Below the pieces are notes generated by a model that worked only from the letters and a program-made list of their open reading frames with translations, was not told the DNA's origin and ran no database searches. A stretch of DNA of 64,000 nt, taken from assembly GCA_947627905.1 (NCBI GenBank), contig CANQXX010000002.1, forward strand, positions 1 to 64,000. The letters are read 5' to 3'. The stretch is from an uncultured Clostridia bacterium. Its GTDB lineage: Bacteria > Bacillota > Clostridia > Oscillospirales > Ruminococcaceae. Both the position numbers and the translations under genes were made by a program. Shown piece after piece: positions 9,889 through 18,798 of the stretch (the first letter of the stretch is position 1; every line of letters starts with the position of its first letter).

Positions 9889-11421
9889 TCAGCTTTCTTT
9901 TTTTACCGACTTTACCTTTATTTTTTTTCTTTCCGGAACTCTGAAATAACGTTTTGAATAATCAAGTATCTTATCGGAAAGTTTTTTTGTAAGCTCGTCT
10001 CCCGAAAGCCTCCAAGCCCAGTTGCCTCCGCCTATGGTGGAGGGCGTGTTCATTCTGGCTTCCGAGCCCAGTTCAAGGAAGTCCTGCATCTGTATGATGA
10101 CAAGATCGGAAACGCTTGCATATGCTGTGCGTATCATTCCCCAGCTGACGCCTTCCTTTTTGCGGAGAGCCAAGTATTTTTTTGCATTTTTGCGGGTCTT
10201 TTTATCTGAATTTTCATACCAGCCGAGAGCGGTATCATTATCGTGAGTTCCGATATAGGTAACGCTGTTTTTTACATGATTATGCGGAAGATAATTGCTA
10301 TTGTCTCCGCCGAAAGCAAATTCCAGTACATTCATTCCGGGGAAGCCGGATTCTTTCAGCATTTTTTTCACGTCTGCCGTAAGAAAACCAAGATCCTCAG
10401 CAACTAAGCTGACATTGCCAAGCTCCGCTTTTATAGCGCGGAAAAGTTTCATCGAAGGACCGGGAAGCCATTCGCCGATCTCTGCGGTCTCGTTTCCGTA
10501 GGGAATTGCATAAAAACTTTCAAATCCGCGGAAATGGTCTATTCTTGTCAGGTCAAACAGTCTGCATGAATATCTTACTCTTGATATCCACCATTTGTAA
10601 TGTGTTTTCTCCATGTAGTCCCAGTCATAAAGCGGATTTCCCCAAAGCTGTCCGGTGGGAGAAAAATCGTCCGGAGGACAGCCCGCGACCTTTACAGGGC
10701 GTCTGTCTTTATCCAGCATGAAAAGCTTTGGCGAAGCCCATATGTCCGAACTGTCCATGGAAACATATATCGGCATATCGCCGTAAATTTTTATGCCTTT
10801 GGAATTAACGTATTTTTTTAATGAGTAATACTGTTCAAAGAATTTATACTGAATAAATTTTATACAGGTTATGTCTTTAAGAAGCATCTGAGAATATTTT
10901 TTTACGGCTTCCGGTTTTCTGAGACGTATATCGTCCTCCCATTCGGTCCACATAACGTCTTTGAAGTAGGATTTAAGAGCTGTGAACAAAGCGTAATCAT
11001 CCAGCCAGAAGCTGTTGCGGCGGCAAAATTCTTCAAAATGTTCTTTCTTTTCTTCCGAAGCGTCCGAAGCAAATTTTGCAAATGCCTTTTTCAGCAATAT
11101 CTGTTTGAAGCTGTTCAGCTTGCCGTAGTCGTCAAACTTACCGGTCTTTTCTATTATTTGCAGATCGTGGTCGTCCTCGTTTATAAGACCTTCCTTTATC
11201 AGAGCTTCAAGGTCGATCAGCAGGGGATTTCCGGCGTATGCAGAAAAGCTCTGATATGGAGAATCGCCGAATCCTGTAGGTCCTATAGGAAGTATCTGCC
11301 AGTATTCCTGACCGCTTGCAGCCAGAAAATCTGCAAATCTCCGCGCCTCAGCGCCCAGAGTACCGATCCCGTATTTACCGGGCAGACTGGAAATATGAAG
11401 TAAAATTCCACAGCTATGCAT
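9889..11421 (-). CDS. malQ: 4-alpha-glucanotransferase
   Basis: GH77 features (SSLPGKYGIGTLG, YWQILPIGPTGFGDSPYQSFSAYAGNPLLIDL, DHFRGFESFYAIP, VAEDLGFLT, YIGTHDNDT); start refined to MHSCG. Confidence 0.95.
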   Translation of the reverse strand: MHSCGILLHISSLPGKYGIGTLGAEARRFADFLAASGQEYWQILPIGPTGFGDSPYQSFSAYAGNPLLIDLEALIKEGLINEDDHDLQIIEKTGKFDDYGKLNSFKQILLKKAFAKFASDASEEKKEHFEEFCRRNSFWLDDYALFTALKSYFKDVMWTEWEDDIRLRKPEAVKKYSQMLLKDITCIKFIQYKFFEQYYSLKKYVNSKGIKIYGDMPIYVSMDSSDIWASPKLFMLDKDRRPVKVAGCPPDDFSPTGQLWGNPLYDWDYMEKTHYKWWISRVRYSCRLFDLTRIDHFRGFESFYAIPYGNETAEIGEWLPGPSMKLFRAIKAELGNVSLVAEDLGFLTADVKKMLKESGFPGMNVLEFAFGGDNSNYLPHNHVKNSVTYIGTHDNDTALGWYENSDKKTRKNAKKYLALRKKEGVSWGMIRTAYASVSDLVIIQMQDFLELGSEARMNTPSTIGGGNWAWRLSGDELTKKLSDKILDYSKRYFRVPERKKIKVKSVKKES

Positions 11422-11550
11422 ATTTATCATTCCTTTGCTAATAATTAATAACATTATACACCATGTTGACTTGAATTTCAAGCGTTGTGTATAATTTGTC
11501 TCCGCAATTTTGAAAATATACGGAGAAAATATATTAAGGAGTGTAAAAAA

Positions 11551-11685
11551 ATGAGCAATCAGAATCAGAACCAGAATAACAGCCAGAACAACAATCAGAA
11601 TAATAATCAGAACAGTAAGCAGAGCCAGAACAGCAAAAACAACAGCCGCAGCAGCAACAAAAGCAGCGACCAGAGCGACAGATAG
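11551..11685 (+). CDS. Short Asn/Gln/Ser-rich low-complexity peptide (44 aa)
   Basis: ATG with SD aaggag; MSNQNQNQNNSQNNNQNNNQNSKQSQNSKNNSRSSNKSSDQSDR*; terminator immediately downstream. Confidence 0.6.
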   Translation: MSNQNQNQNNSQNNNQNNNQNSKQSQNSKNNSRSSNKSSDQSDR

Positions 11686-11702
11686 TTTTTGAAGGTATAA
11701 AA

Positions 11703-11732
11703 AGCAGCCGCCGGAACGTTCCGGCGGCTGCT
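11703..11732. terminator. Perfect 30-bp palindrome between the N/Q peptide gene and trpA
   Basis: AGCAGCCGCCGGAACGTTCCGGCGGCTGCT. Confidence 0.65.
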
Positions 11733-11739
11733 GATCTTA

Positions 11740-12525
11740 TCAAAGCACAGCGTTTTTGAGTGACTTTACAAATTCTCCTACTTTGTCTGCGGAATTTTTT
11801 CCGTATTCCGCAACTATTTTTACAACCGCGCTTCCGACGATTATTCCGTCACAGTAGCTGCTCATCTTCTTTGCCTGTTCGGGGTTTGAGATACCAAATC
11901 CCACCATGGCGGGAACTTTGCAGCTCTTTTTTATCTCGCCGAAAAATTCGTCAAAATCAGTGGTAAATCTGCTTCTTGTGCCGGTAACGCCTGTTGAAGA
12001 AACGCAATACAGAAATCCTTCCGCTTCGGAAGCAATATCCGCTATCCTCTGATGTGATGTAGGAGCTACCATGCTTATTGCAAGCACTCCGTTGCTTTTT
12101 GCATAAGGCTTTATTTCTTCTCTTTCTTCATACGGAAGATCCGGAACGATAACGCCGTCAACGCCTTTTTCCCTGCAAAGCGTAAAGAATTTCTCCGTTC
12201 CGAAACGGAAAATAGTATTAATGTACATCATAAGTATAAGCGGCTTGTCGGTCTGCCTGCGGAGTTTTTCCACCATTCCGAAAATTCCCGTCAGATCCGT
12301 TCCGTGAGAAAGGGAACGCAGACTTGCCGCCTGTATTACTTTTCCCTCGGCTACCGGGTCGGAAAAGGGAACGCCTATTTCTATAATATCCGAACCGCTT
12401 TCAAACATTTTCAGCACAAGTTTTTCTGTTGTATCAAGATCGGGATCGCCTGCCGTTACAAATGTTATAAGAGCTTTTTCACCTTTGTTTTTAAGCTCTG
12501 CAAGCGTTTTTTCTATTCTGTTCAT
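11740..12525 (-). CDS. trpA: Tryptophan synthase alpha subunit
   Basis: FVTAGDPDLDTT, IEIGVPFSDPVAEG, GVIVPDLPYEE; in trp operon. Confidence 0.96.
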   Translation of the reverse strand: MNRIEKTLAELKNKGEKALITFVTAGDPDLDTTEKLVLKMFESGSDIIEIGVPFSDPVAEGKVIQAASLRSLSHGTDLTGIFGMVEKLRRQTDKPLILMMYINTIFRFGTEKFFTLCREKGVDGVIVPDLPYEEREEIKPYAKSNGVLAISMVAPTSHQRIADIASEAEGFLYCVSSTGVTGTRSRFTTDFDEFFGEIKKSCKVPAMVGFGISNPEQAKKMSSYCDGIIVGSAVVKIVAEYGKNSADKVGEFVKSLKNAVL

Positions 12526-12543
12526 GGGTATGCTTCCTTTCTA

Positions 12544-13740
12544 TCAAGAATTAACAACGTCTTTTCCGCGGTATTTTGCTATGGAGTAAACGTCCTTGTC
12601 ACCCCGTCCGGAAAGATTTATTACCAGTATCTGATCCTTGCTCATCGTTGGGGCGATCTTCTGAGCAACTGCTACAGCGTGAGCGGATTCGATAGCCGGA
12701 ATGATCCCTTCTGTTCTTGAAAGATATTCAAATGCCTGAACGGCTTCTTCATCTGTTATGGGAACATATTCCGCACGTCCGGTCTTGTAAAGCATAGCGT
12801 GCTCCGGACCTATTCCCGGATAGTCAAGACCTGCCGAAATGGAGTAAACAGGGTCTATCTGTCCGAAATCGTTTTGCAGGAAGAGTGATTTCATTCCGTG
12901 GAAAATACCTGTAGTTCCTTTTGCAATGGTTGACGCGTGCTTGCCCGTTTCAACGCCGAGACCTGCGGCTTCCGCGCCTACAAGACGAACTGACTTGTCG
13001 CCTATAAAATCATAGAACGCACCCATTGAGTTTGAACCGCCGCCGACACAGGCGCATACACAGTCCGGGAGTTTTCCCTCTTTTTCCATGAGCTGTTCGC
13101 GAATCTCTTCCGAGATGATCTTCTGAAAATCACGGACCATAGTAGGGTAGGGGTGAGGTCCCATTACCGAACCTATGCAGTAGAAAGTTGTGTTTACATT
13201 TTCCGCCCAATCGCGCATAGCCGCATTGATAGCGTCTTTCAGCGTGTCCGTTCCCTCATGAACGGCAATTACACTTGAGCCGAGCAGCTCCATTCTGTAA
13301 ACGTTAAGAGACTGACGTACAGCGTCCTCTGCGCCCATGTAGACCTGACATTCCAGACCGAAAAGCGCGCAGGCTGTTGCAGTTGCAACACCATGCTGAC
13401 CTGCTCCCGTTTCCGCAATAATGCGGGTCTTTCCCATTCTTTTAGCAAGAAGTATCTGTCCGAGAACGTTGTTTATCTTGTGAGAACCGGTATGGTTCAG
13501 ATCCTCACGCTTGATGTAAATTTTTGCTCCGCCAAGGTCTTTGGTCATCTTTTCTGCATAATAAAGCAGGGACGGTCTGCCGGCATAATCTCTGTAAAGA
13601 GCTTTCAGCTCGTTTTTGAAATCGGGATCGTCCTTGTATTTTGTGTAAGCTGCGTCAAGCTCGTTCACCGCATTCATAACAGTTTCGGGAACGTACTGTC
13701 CGCCGAAGATATCAAATCTTCCCTTTGAAGTTTCAGACAT
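12544..13740 (-). CDS. trpB: Tryptophan synthase beta subunit
   Basis: [48 protein letters not shown]. Confidence 0.97.
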   Translation of the reverse strand: MSETSKGRFDIFGGQYVPETVMNAVNELDAAYTKYKDDPDFKNELKALYRDYAGRPSLLYYAEKMTKDLGGAKIYIKREDLNHTGSHKINNVLGQILLAKRMGKTRIIAETGAGQHGVATATACALFGLECQVYMGAEDAVRQSLNVYRMELLGSSVIAVHEGTDTLKDAINAAMRDWAENVNTTFYCIGSVMGPHPYPTMVRDFQKIISEEIREQLMEKEGKLPDCVCACVGGGSNSMGAFYDFIGDKSVRLVGAEAAGLGVETGKHASTIAKGTTGIFHGMKSLFLQNDFGQIDPVYSISAGLDYPGIGPEHAMLYKTGRAEYVPITDEEAVQAFEYLSRTEGIIPAIESAHAVAVAQKIAPTMSKDQILVINLSGRGDKDVYSIAKYRGKDVVNS

Positions 13741-14359
13741 TTTTATCAACCTTTCGTACTAAATTCATAATTGCTTGTATTTTGGCAGGGTCTTTAACGC
13801 CGTCTGTCTCCGTTCCGCCGGAAATATCAACTCCGCACGGAGAAATTTTCATTGCCTCGGAAATATTATCAATGTTTATTCCGCCTGCTAAAAGATACGG
13901 CATGGAAATTTCCGTCCGCCGTATAAGCTCCCAGTCGGCTGTTTTTCCCGTACCGCCGTTTGCATTAGGGGAATAACTGTCAAGAACGAGCATATCCGCA
14001 CCAAGCTTTTCGGCAGCGGAAATATCCGCTTTGCTTTGAACGCGGACGGCTTTCCATATTTTTGCATCGGAAATTTTTCTTAGCTCAGAAATATATTCTG
14101 CGTTTTCATTTCCCTGAAGCTGAACTGCATAAAAGCCTGATTTTACGGCAGTTTCCGCAACAAATTCCACCGGCTGGTCTATGAAAACGCCCACTGCTTT
14201 TACAGAACTGTCAAGCTGTTTTGCAAGCGTTTCAGCAGTTTCCGGAGAAATGGTCCTGCGGTAGCCTTCCGCAAGGATAAATCCCGCAAAATCAGGCTTT
14301 GCCTCGTTGATGTAAGCAATATCTTCGGGACGTCTTAACCCGCAAAGTTTTATCATCAT
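13733..14359 (-). CDS. trpF: Phosphoribosylanthranilate isomerase
   Basis: [33 protein letters not shown]. Confidence 0.95.
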   Translation of the reverse strand: MMIKLCGLRRPEDIAYINEAKPDFAGFILAEGYRRTISPETAETLAKQLDSSVKAVGVFIDQPVEFVAETAVKSGFYAVQLQGNENAEYISELRKISDAKIWKAVRVQSKADISAAEKLGADMLVLDSYSPNANGGTGKTADWELIRRTEISMPYLLAGGINIDNISEAMKISPCGVDISGGTETDGVKDPAKIQAIMNLVRKVDKNV

Positions 14360-15144
14360 AACAGTTTTTTCAACTCCTTGACAGCGGAAACTGGATCGCC
14401 GCTCCTCATAAGAGTTTCACCTATAAGAACAGCTTTTGCACCGCAGTCGGTCACAAATTTTATGTCCTCGGCTGTTTTTATCCCGCTTTCCGAAACTATC
14501 ACGCCGCCCTCCGGAACAAGTTCCGCAAGCGTCTTTGTAGTCTCAAGTGTAACATTGAAAGTTTTCAGGTCGCGGTTATTTATTCCGAAAATTGTGCAGC
14601 CTGCTTCCGCAACGGCTTTAAGCTCATCGGCATTATGGCTTTCCGCAAGAACGTCCATTTTCAGCGACTCGGCTATCTCACGAAATTCTCTCATCTGAGG
14701 AACGTCAAGCATTGCAGCTATCAGCAGTATTGCGTCAGCTCCCATTGCTTTTGCTTCGTATATCTGATACGGGTGGATAATGAAATCCTTGCGCAGCATT
14801 GGGATATTAACTTTTTGGCGTATGGCTCTGAAATATTCAGCCGAACCTTTGAAATAGTATTCCTCCGTCAGGCAGGAAATAGCCGCCGCACCTGCGGAAA
14901 CATATGCAAGAGCCTGTTCTGTCGGACGAAAATCCTCACTTATTATGCCTTTTGAGGGGGAGGCTTTTTTAACTTCCGCAATAAATGCTGGCGGCGGGGA
15001 AGCCGTTATTGCCTTACGGAAGCTCCGTCCGGTCTCGGTTTTAGCAGCAGTTTCCGCCGCCCTGCGCACTTCCTCAAAAGGAACTGCGGACATATCCCGT
15101 TCAAGCTGTTCACGGCGTTTTTCTGCAATATCGTCAAGTATCAT
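14356..15144 (-). CDS. trpC: Indole-3-glycerol phosphate synthase
   Basis: FIAEVKKASPSKGII, LRKDFIIHPYQIYEAKAMGADAILLI, FGINNRDLKTF, VSESGI. Confidence 0.97.
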   Translation of the reverse strand: MILDDIAEKRREQLERDMSAVPFEEVRRAAETAAKTETGRSFRKAITASPPPAFIAEVKKASPSKGIISEDFRPTEQALAYVSAGAAAISCLTEEYYFKGSAEYFRAIRQKVNIPMLRKDFIIHPYQIYEAKAMGADAILLIAAMLDVPQMREFREIAESLKMDVLAESHNADELKAVAEAGCTIFGINNRDLKTFNVTLETTKTLAELVPEGGVIVSESGIKTAEDIKFVTDCGAKAVLIGETLMRSGDPVSAVKELKKLL

Positions 15145-15169
15145 AATTAATTTCCTTTCGGGGAAAATA

Positions 15170-16801
15170 TCATACCCTGTTTGTAAAATCTCTCATCTTC
15201 TCAAATTTAGCGTATGCCTTGCCGCTGTCTATGGATTCACGCGCCATTGCAATACCTTCTTCTATGGAAGAAGCCGCTCCGGTGCAGTAAATCGCGCTTC
15301 CTGCATTGAGCAGAACTATGTCACGCTTTGCACCCTTTTCAATGCCTTTGAGAATGTTGAGAGTGATCTGAGCGTTTTCATCGGGAGTTCCGCCTGTTAT
15401 TTCCGAACGGTTCGCACGTCTGAATCCGAGATCCTCAGGATCTATTTCATATTTGATAAGTTTTCTGTCGCGCAGCTCGCAGACTTTTGTAGTTCCGCAT
15501 ACGGTCATTTCGTCCAGACCGTCGCCGTAAACTATCATTGCGCCCTTTACGCCTACGTTCATAAGGACTTTTGCCATAACTTCCAGAAGTTTTTCATCGT
15601 AAACGCCGAGGAGGATATAATCCGAAAGCGCAGGATTAGCAAGAGGCCCGAGAATGTTGAATACTGTTCTTACGCCTATTTCACGTCTTGCAGGACCTAC
15701 GAACCGCATTGCCTTGTGGAAAGACTGTGCAAACAGGAAGGAAATGCCGGTCTCTTTCATGCAGGCGGCAGCCATTGCAGGGGTAAGGTTCAGCTTTACA
15801 CCCAGAGATTCCAGAACGTCTGCTGCGCCGCTCTTGCTGGAAACGCTGCGGTTTCCGTGCTTTGCAACATTAAGACCTGCGCCTGCAATTACAAATGAAG
15901 ATGTTGTGGAGATATTGAATGTATTTGAAACGTCTCCTCCTGTACCTACTATATCCACCGCCGAACGCGCTGCCGGAACAACGCTTGCTTTCTGTCTCAT
16001 TATCTTTGCAAAGCCGGTGATCTCTTCGATCGTTTCGCCCTTGCAGCGCAGGGCCATAAGGAATGCCGCTATCTGAGCGTCGGTAGCACCGTCGGACATG
16101 ATTATGTTCATTGCGTTTTCTGCGTCCTCCATGGAAAGATTCTTTCCGTCGGCAGCCATTGCAATATATTTTTTAAGAGCGACCCTCTTTTCCTTGGGCA
16201 GCGAAGAAACTTCAACTCCTGTGCTCTTTATTCCGGCAACACGGAGGAATGAAGCCAATATTGCAGCGCCCTGCTCGGTAAGAATGGACTCCGGGTGGAA
16301 CTGTACGCCGAAAGTAAGGTGCGTTTTATGGCGTATAGCCATTATCTGACCTTCGCCGTCGGTAGCAACAACGTTTATGCAGTCGGGGATAGATATTGAA
16401 TCCACTACGAGGGAATGATATCTTGCTGCCGTTATCTTTTCGGGAAGATCTGCAAATATAGGACAGCCTGTGTTTATTGAAATTTCAGTGCTTTTGCCGT
16501 GCATAGGAAGTTTGGCTTTTACTATCTTTCCTCCGAAAGCCTCTGCTATTGCCTGATGACCAAGGCAGATACCCAGAATAGGTATCTGACCGCTGAAACG
16601 CTTTACCGCTTCAACTGAGATACCAGCGTCGGCAGGGTAGCCCGGACCGGGAGAAATTATAAGAGCTTCCGGAGAGAGCTTTTCGATCTCATCAAGAGTT
16701 ATCTCGTCATTTCTTACTACTTTTATATCGGGATATATAGTTCCTATAAGCTGATAAAGATTATAGGTAAAGCTGTCGTAATTATCTATCATAAGTATCA
16801 T
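15170..16801 (-). CDS. trpGD: Fused anthranilate synthase component II / anthranilate phosphoribosyltransferase
   Basis: N-terminal glutaminase (DNYDSFTYNL, SPGPGYP, GICLGHQAI, FGVQFHPES) continuous with TrpD (DIVGTGGD, NISTTSS, KHGNRSVSSKSGAADVLE). Confidence 0.95.
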   Translation of the reverse strand: MILMIDNYDSFTYNLYQLIGTIYPDIKVVRNDEITLDEIEKLSPEALIISPGPGYPADAGISVEAVKRFSGQIPILGICLGHQAIAEAFGGKIVKAKLPMHGKSTEISINTGCPIFADLPEKITAARYHSLVVDSISIPDCINVVATDGEGQIMAIRHKTHLTFGVQFHPESILTEQGAAILASFLRVAGIKSTGVEVSSLPKEKRVALKKYIAMAADGKNLSMEDAENAMNIIMSDGATDAQIAAFLMALRCKGETIEEITGFAKIMRQKASVVPAARSAVDIVGTGGDVSNTFNISTTSSFVIAGAGLNVAKHGNRSVSSKSGAADVLESLGVKLNLTPAMAAACMKETGISFLFAQSFHKAMRFVGPARREIGVRTVFNILGPLANPALSDYILLGVYDEKLLEVMAKVLMNVGVKGAMIVYGDGLDEMTVCGTTKVCELRDRKLIKYEIDPEDLGFRRANRSEITGGTPDENAQITLNILKGIEKGAKRDIVLLNAGSAIYCTGAASSIEEGIAMARESIDSGKAYAKFEKMRDFTNRV

Positions 16802-16818
16802 AAAAATATTCCTCCCTG

Positions 16819-18291
16819 TTAAATGTTAGATGCTTCGGCAATTGCGTTTACAACTGCAAGAGCCTTGTTTCTTGTTTCTTCATATTCCTTTTCAGGAACG
16901 CTGTCATAAACAATTCCTGCGCCTGCCTGTACATAAGCCTTTCCATGGCGGAAAAGAACTGTTCTTATAGCTATGCAGGTGTCGATATTTCCGCTGAAGC
17001 CGAGGTAACCCACCGTTCCTCCGTAAAGACCGCGCTTTTTGTTTTCCAGTTCGTCGATTATTTCCATTGCGCGGACCTTAGGCGCACCTGAAAGTGTTCC
17101 GGCAGGAAGTACGGACATAAGCGCGTCCATAGCCGTTCTGCCTTCTGCAAGACGTCCCTGAACGTCGGAAACAAGGTGCATAACCTTTGAGTAGCGTTCA
17201 ACTCTCATAAAGTCAGTAACGTTGACCGTTCCGAAGCTGCATACCTTGCCAACATCGTTTCTGCCAAGATCGACAAGCATTGTGTGTTCCGCGCGTTCTT
17301 TTGGATCGGAAACAAGCTGTTTTTCAAAAGCCTTGTCCTCTTCATCGGTCTTTCCTCTGCCGATAGTTCCTGCAATAGGCTTTGTGATAACGGCACCGTC
17401 TGTAACGCTTACCAGCATTTCCGGAGAAGCTCCGGCTATGCAGTAATCCTTATGATCAAAATAATAAAGGTAGGGCGACGGGTTGGTAGAACGGAGCATA
17501 CGGTAAACATCAAAAGGAGCAGGGGGATCGGCAACTTCAAATCTCTGCGACAGCACTACCTGACTGATATCACCGTTTACAATGTGTTCCTTGGCCGATT
17601 CGACCATGGAGATAAATTCTTCCTTTGTAACATTTGAGGTGACCTTTATATCCTTTGCTTCGCCTGTTCCTGTTTTGAAAGACGGATTTGCATCGGCAAG
17701 AATCTTTCCGATATCCATTGACTTCCTGAAACATTCCTCATATTTTGCGTCAACATTTTCGCCGGCATTGATGTTCAGGATTATCACAGCCTTGTTTGTA
17801 AGGTGGTCATAAGCGACTATCTCATCATAAAGGAACATATTTGAATCCGGCATCTGAAGATCGTCCTCAGGGATATTAACGAGCTTTTTCTCAAATCTTC
17901 TTACGGTGTCGTAACCGAAATATCCTATCAGACCGCCTGTGAGCTTAGGTCTGTTTAGAAAAACAGGAGAGTTCCTTTTTTCAAGAATAGAATTGAAAAG
18001 CTCTATCGGATTTTCGCATGATCTGTTTTCAACTTTTCCGTTTTCGATTATTTCCGCTTTGTCGCCGAAGATGCGGACTTCCATTTTAGGGTCTATACCT
18101 ATAAAGGAATATCGTCCCCACTGTTCGGTATTGTCCACGCTTTCAAGAATGAAGCAGTTGTCGAATTTTTCCTTGAGCGCGGCAAACAGTCCCACAGGCG
18201 TACAGCCGTCAATGAGCATTTCATAGAATACCGGAACTGTTTTGTAATTCTGAAGAAGCGTTTTTACTTCTTCTTTTGATGGATACAACAT
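16819..18291 (-). CDS. trpE: Anthranilate synthase component I
   Basis: Chorismate-binding motifs PAGTLSGAPKVRAMEIIDELE, SPEMLVSV, PIAGTIGRGKTDEED. Confidence 0.96.
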   Translation of the reverse strand: MLYPSKEEVKTLLQNYKTVPVFYEMLIDGCTPVGLFAALKEKFDNCFILESVDNTEQWGRYSFIGIDPKMEVRIFGDKAEIIENGKVENRSCENPIELFNSILEKRNSPVFLNRPKLTGGLIGYFGYDTVRRFEKKLVNIPEDDLQMPDSNMFLYDEIVAYDHLTNKAVIILNINAGENVDAKYEECFRKSMDIGKILADANPSFKTGTGEAKDIKVTSNVTKEEFISMVESAKEHIVNGDISQVVLSQRFEVADPPAPFDVYRMLRSTNPSPYLYYFDHKDYCIAGASPEMLVSVTDGAVITKPIAGTIGRGKTDEEDKAFEKQLVSDPKERAEHTMLVDLGRNDVGKVCSFGTVNVTDFMRVERYSKVMHLVSDVQGRLAEGRTAMDALMSVLPAGTLSGAPKVRAMEIIDELENKKRGLYGGTVGYLGFSGNIDTCIAIRTVLFRHGKAYVQAGAGIVYDSVPEKEYEETRNKALAVVNAIAEASNI

Positions 18292-18309
18292 AATAAAAAC
18301 TCCTTTCGT

Positions 18310-18687
18310 ATCTGACGATCAAAATAAAAGAGGTCTAACCTCCGGATCGCCGAATAATATCGGTGATCGGGACGATAGACCTCGTGGTGCCACCCGTTTT
18401 TACGGAATTAAAAAATTCCGCCTCATTGGATACAGACTGATGCGGAACTTCAACATTTTTGTTAAAACAGTTCAAGTACGCCGCTAATGCAGTTATACCC
18501 TATCCACTAACGCAGGAAATCGGCGCGGACTACTTGGGAAATTAATATCACCCGTTTGCCGTTGCTTCTCACAAACCCATTCACAGATACCGTTATGATC
18601 CGCACTCACACCAACGGCGGATTCTCTGATACATCAGCATATCTGCTACTTACTTTTGATCGTCGAATTTAAAAATATTAAATTACG
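18310..18687 (-). promoter_or_regulatory. T-box leader (probably tRNA-Trp responsive) of the trp operon
   Basis: Minus strand has the T-box core GGGTGGCACCACG (rc of 18383-18395), a following terminator GAGGTCTA...TAGACCTCTTTTA, and a candidate TGG specifier in GTGAATGGGTT; directly upstream of trpE. Confidence 0.9.
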
Positions 18688-18693
18688 TTAATC

Positions 18694-18722
18694 ATTTTAC
18701 GCCCTACAATATTATTTGTCAA
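18694..18722 (-). promoter_or_regulatory. Promoter of the trp T-box transcript
   Basis: Minus strand TTGACA-17-TAAAAT. Confidence 0.7.
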
Positions 18723-18733
18723 TAGGGAAAGAA

Positions 18734-18788
18734 TAAAATTGTCACACCGCACAATTTACTAACGCAAAATTTGTGCAGCATGACAATA
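18734..18788 (-). terminator. Intrinsic terminator of the GGDEF gene
   Basis: Minus strand ATTGTCA..GCACAA...TTGTGC..TGACAATTTTATT. Confidence 0.55.
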
Positions 18789-18798
18789 TTAACATTTG

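Noticed and set aside
11534-11743. Cys-rich 69-aa minus-strand ORF (possible metallopeptide)
   Set aside because: Antisense artefact of the CAG/AAC-rich N/Q peptide gene; no SD.
14945-15898. 317-aa plus-strand ORF
   Set aside because: Antisense to well-supported trpC and trpGD; Cys/Tyr/Phe-rich, non-protein-like composition.
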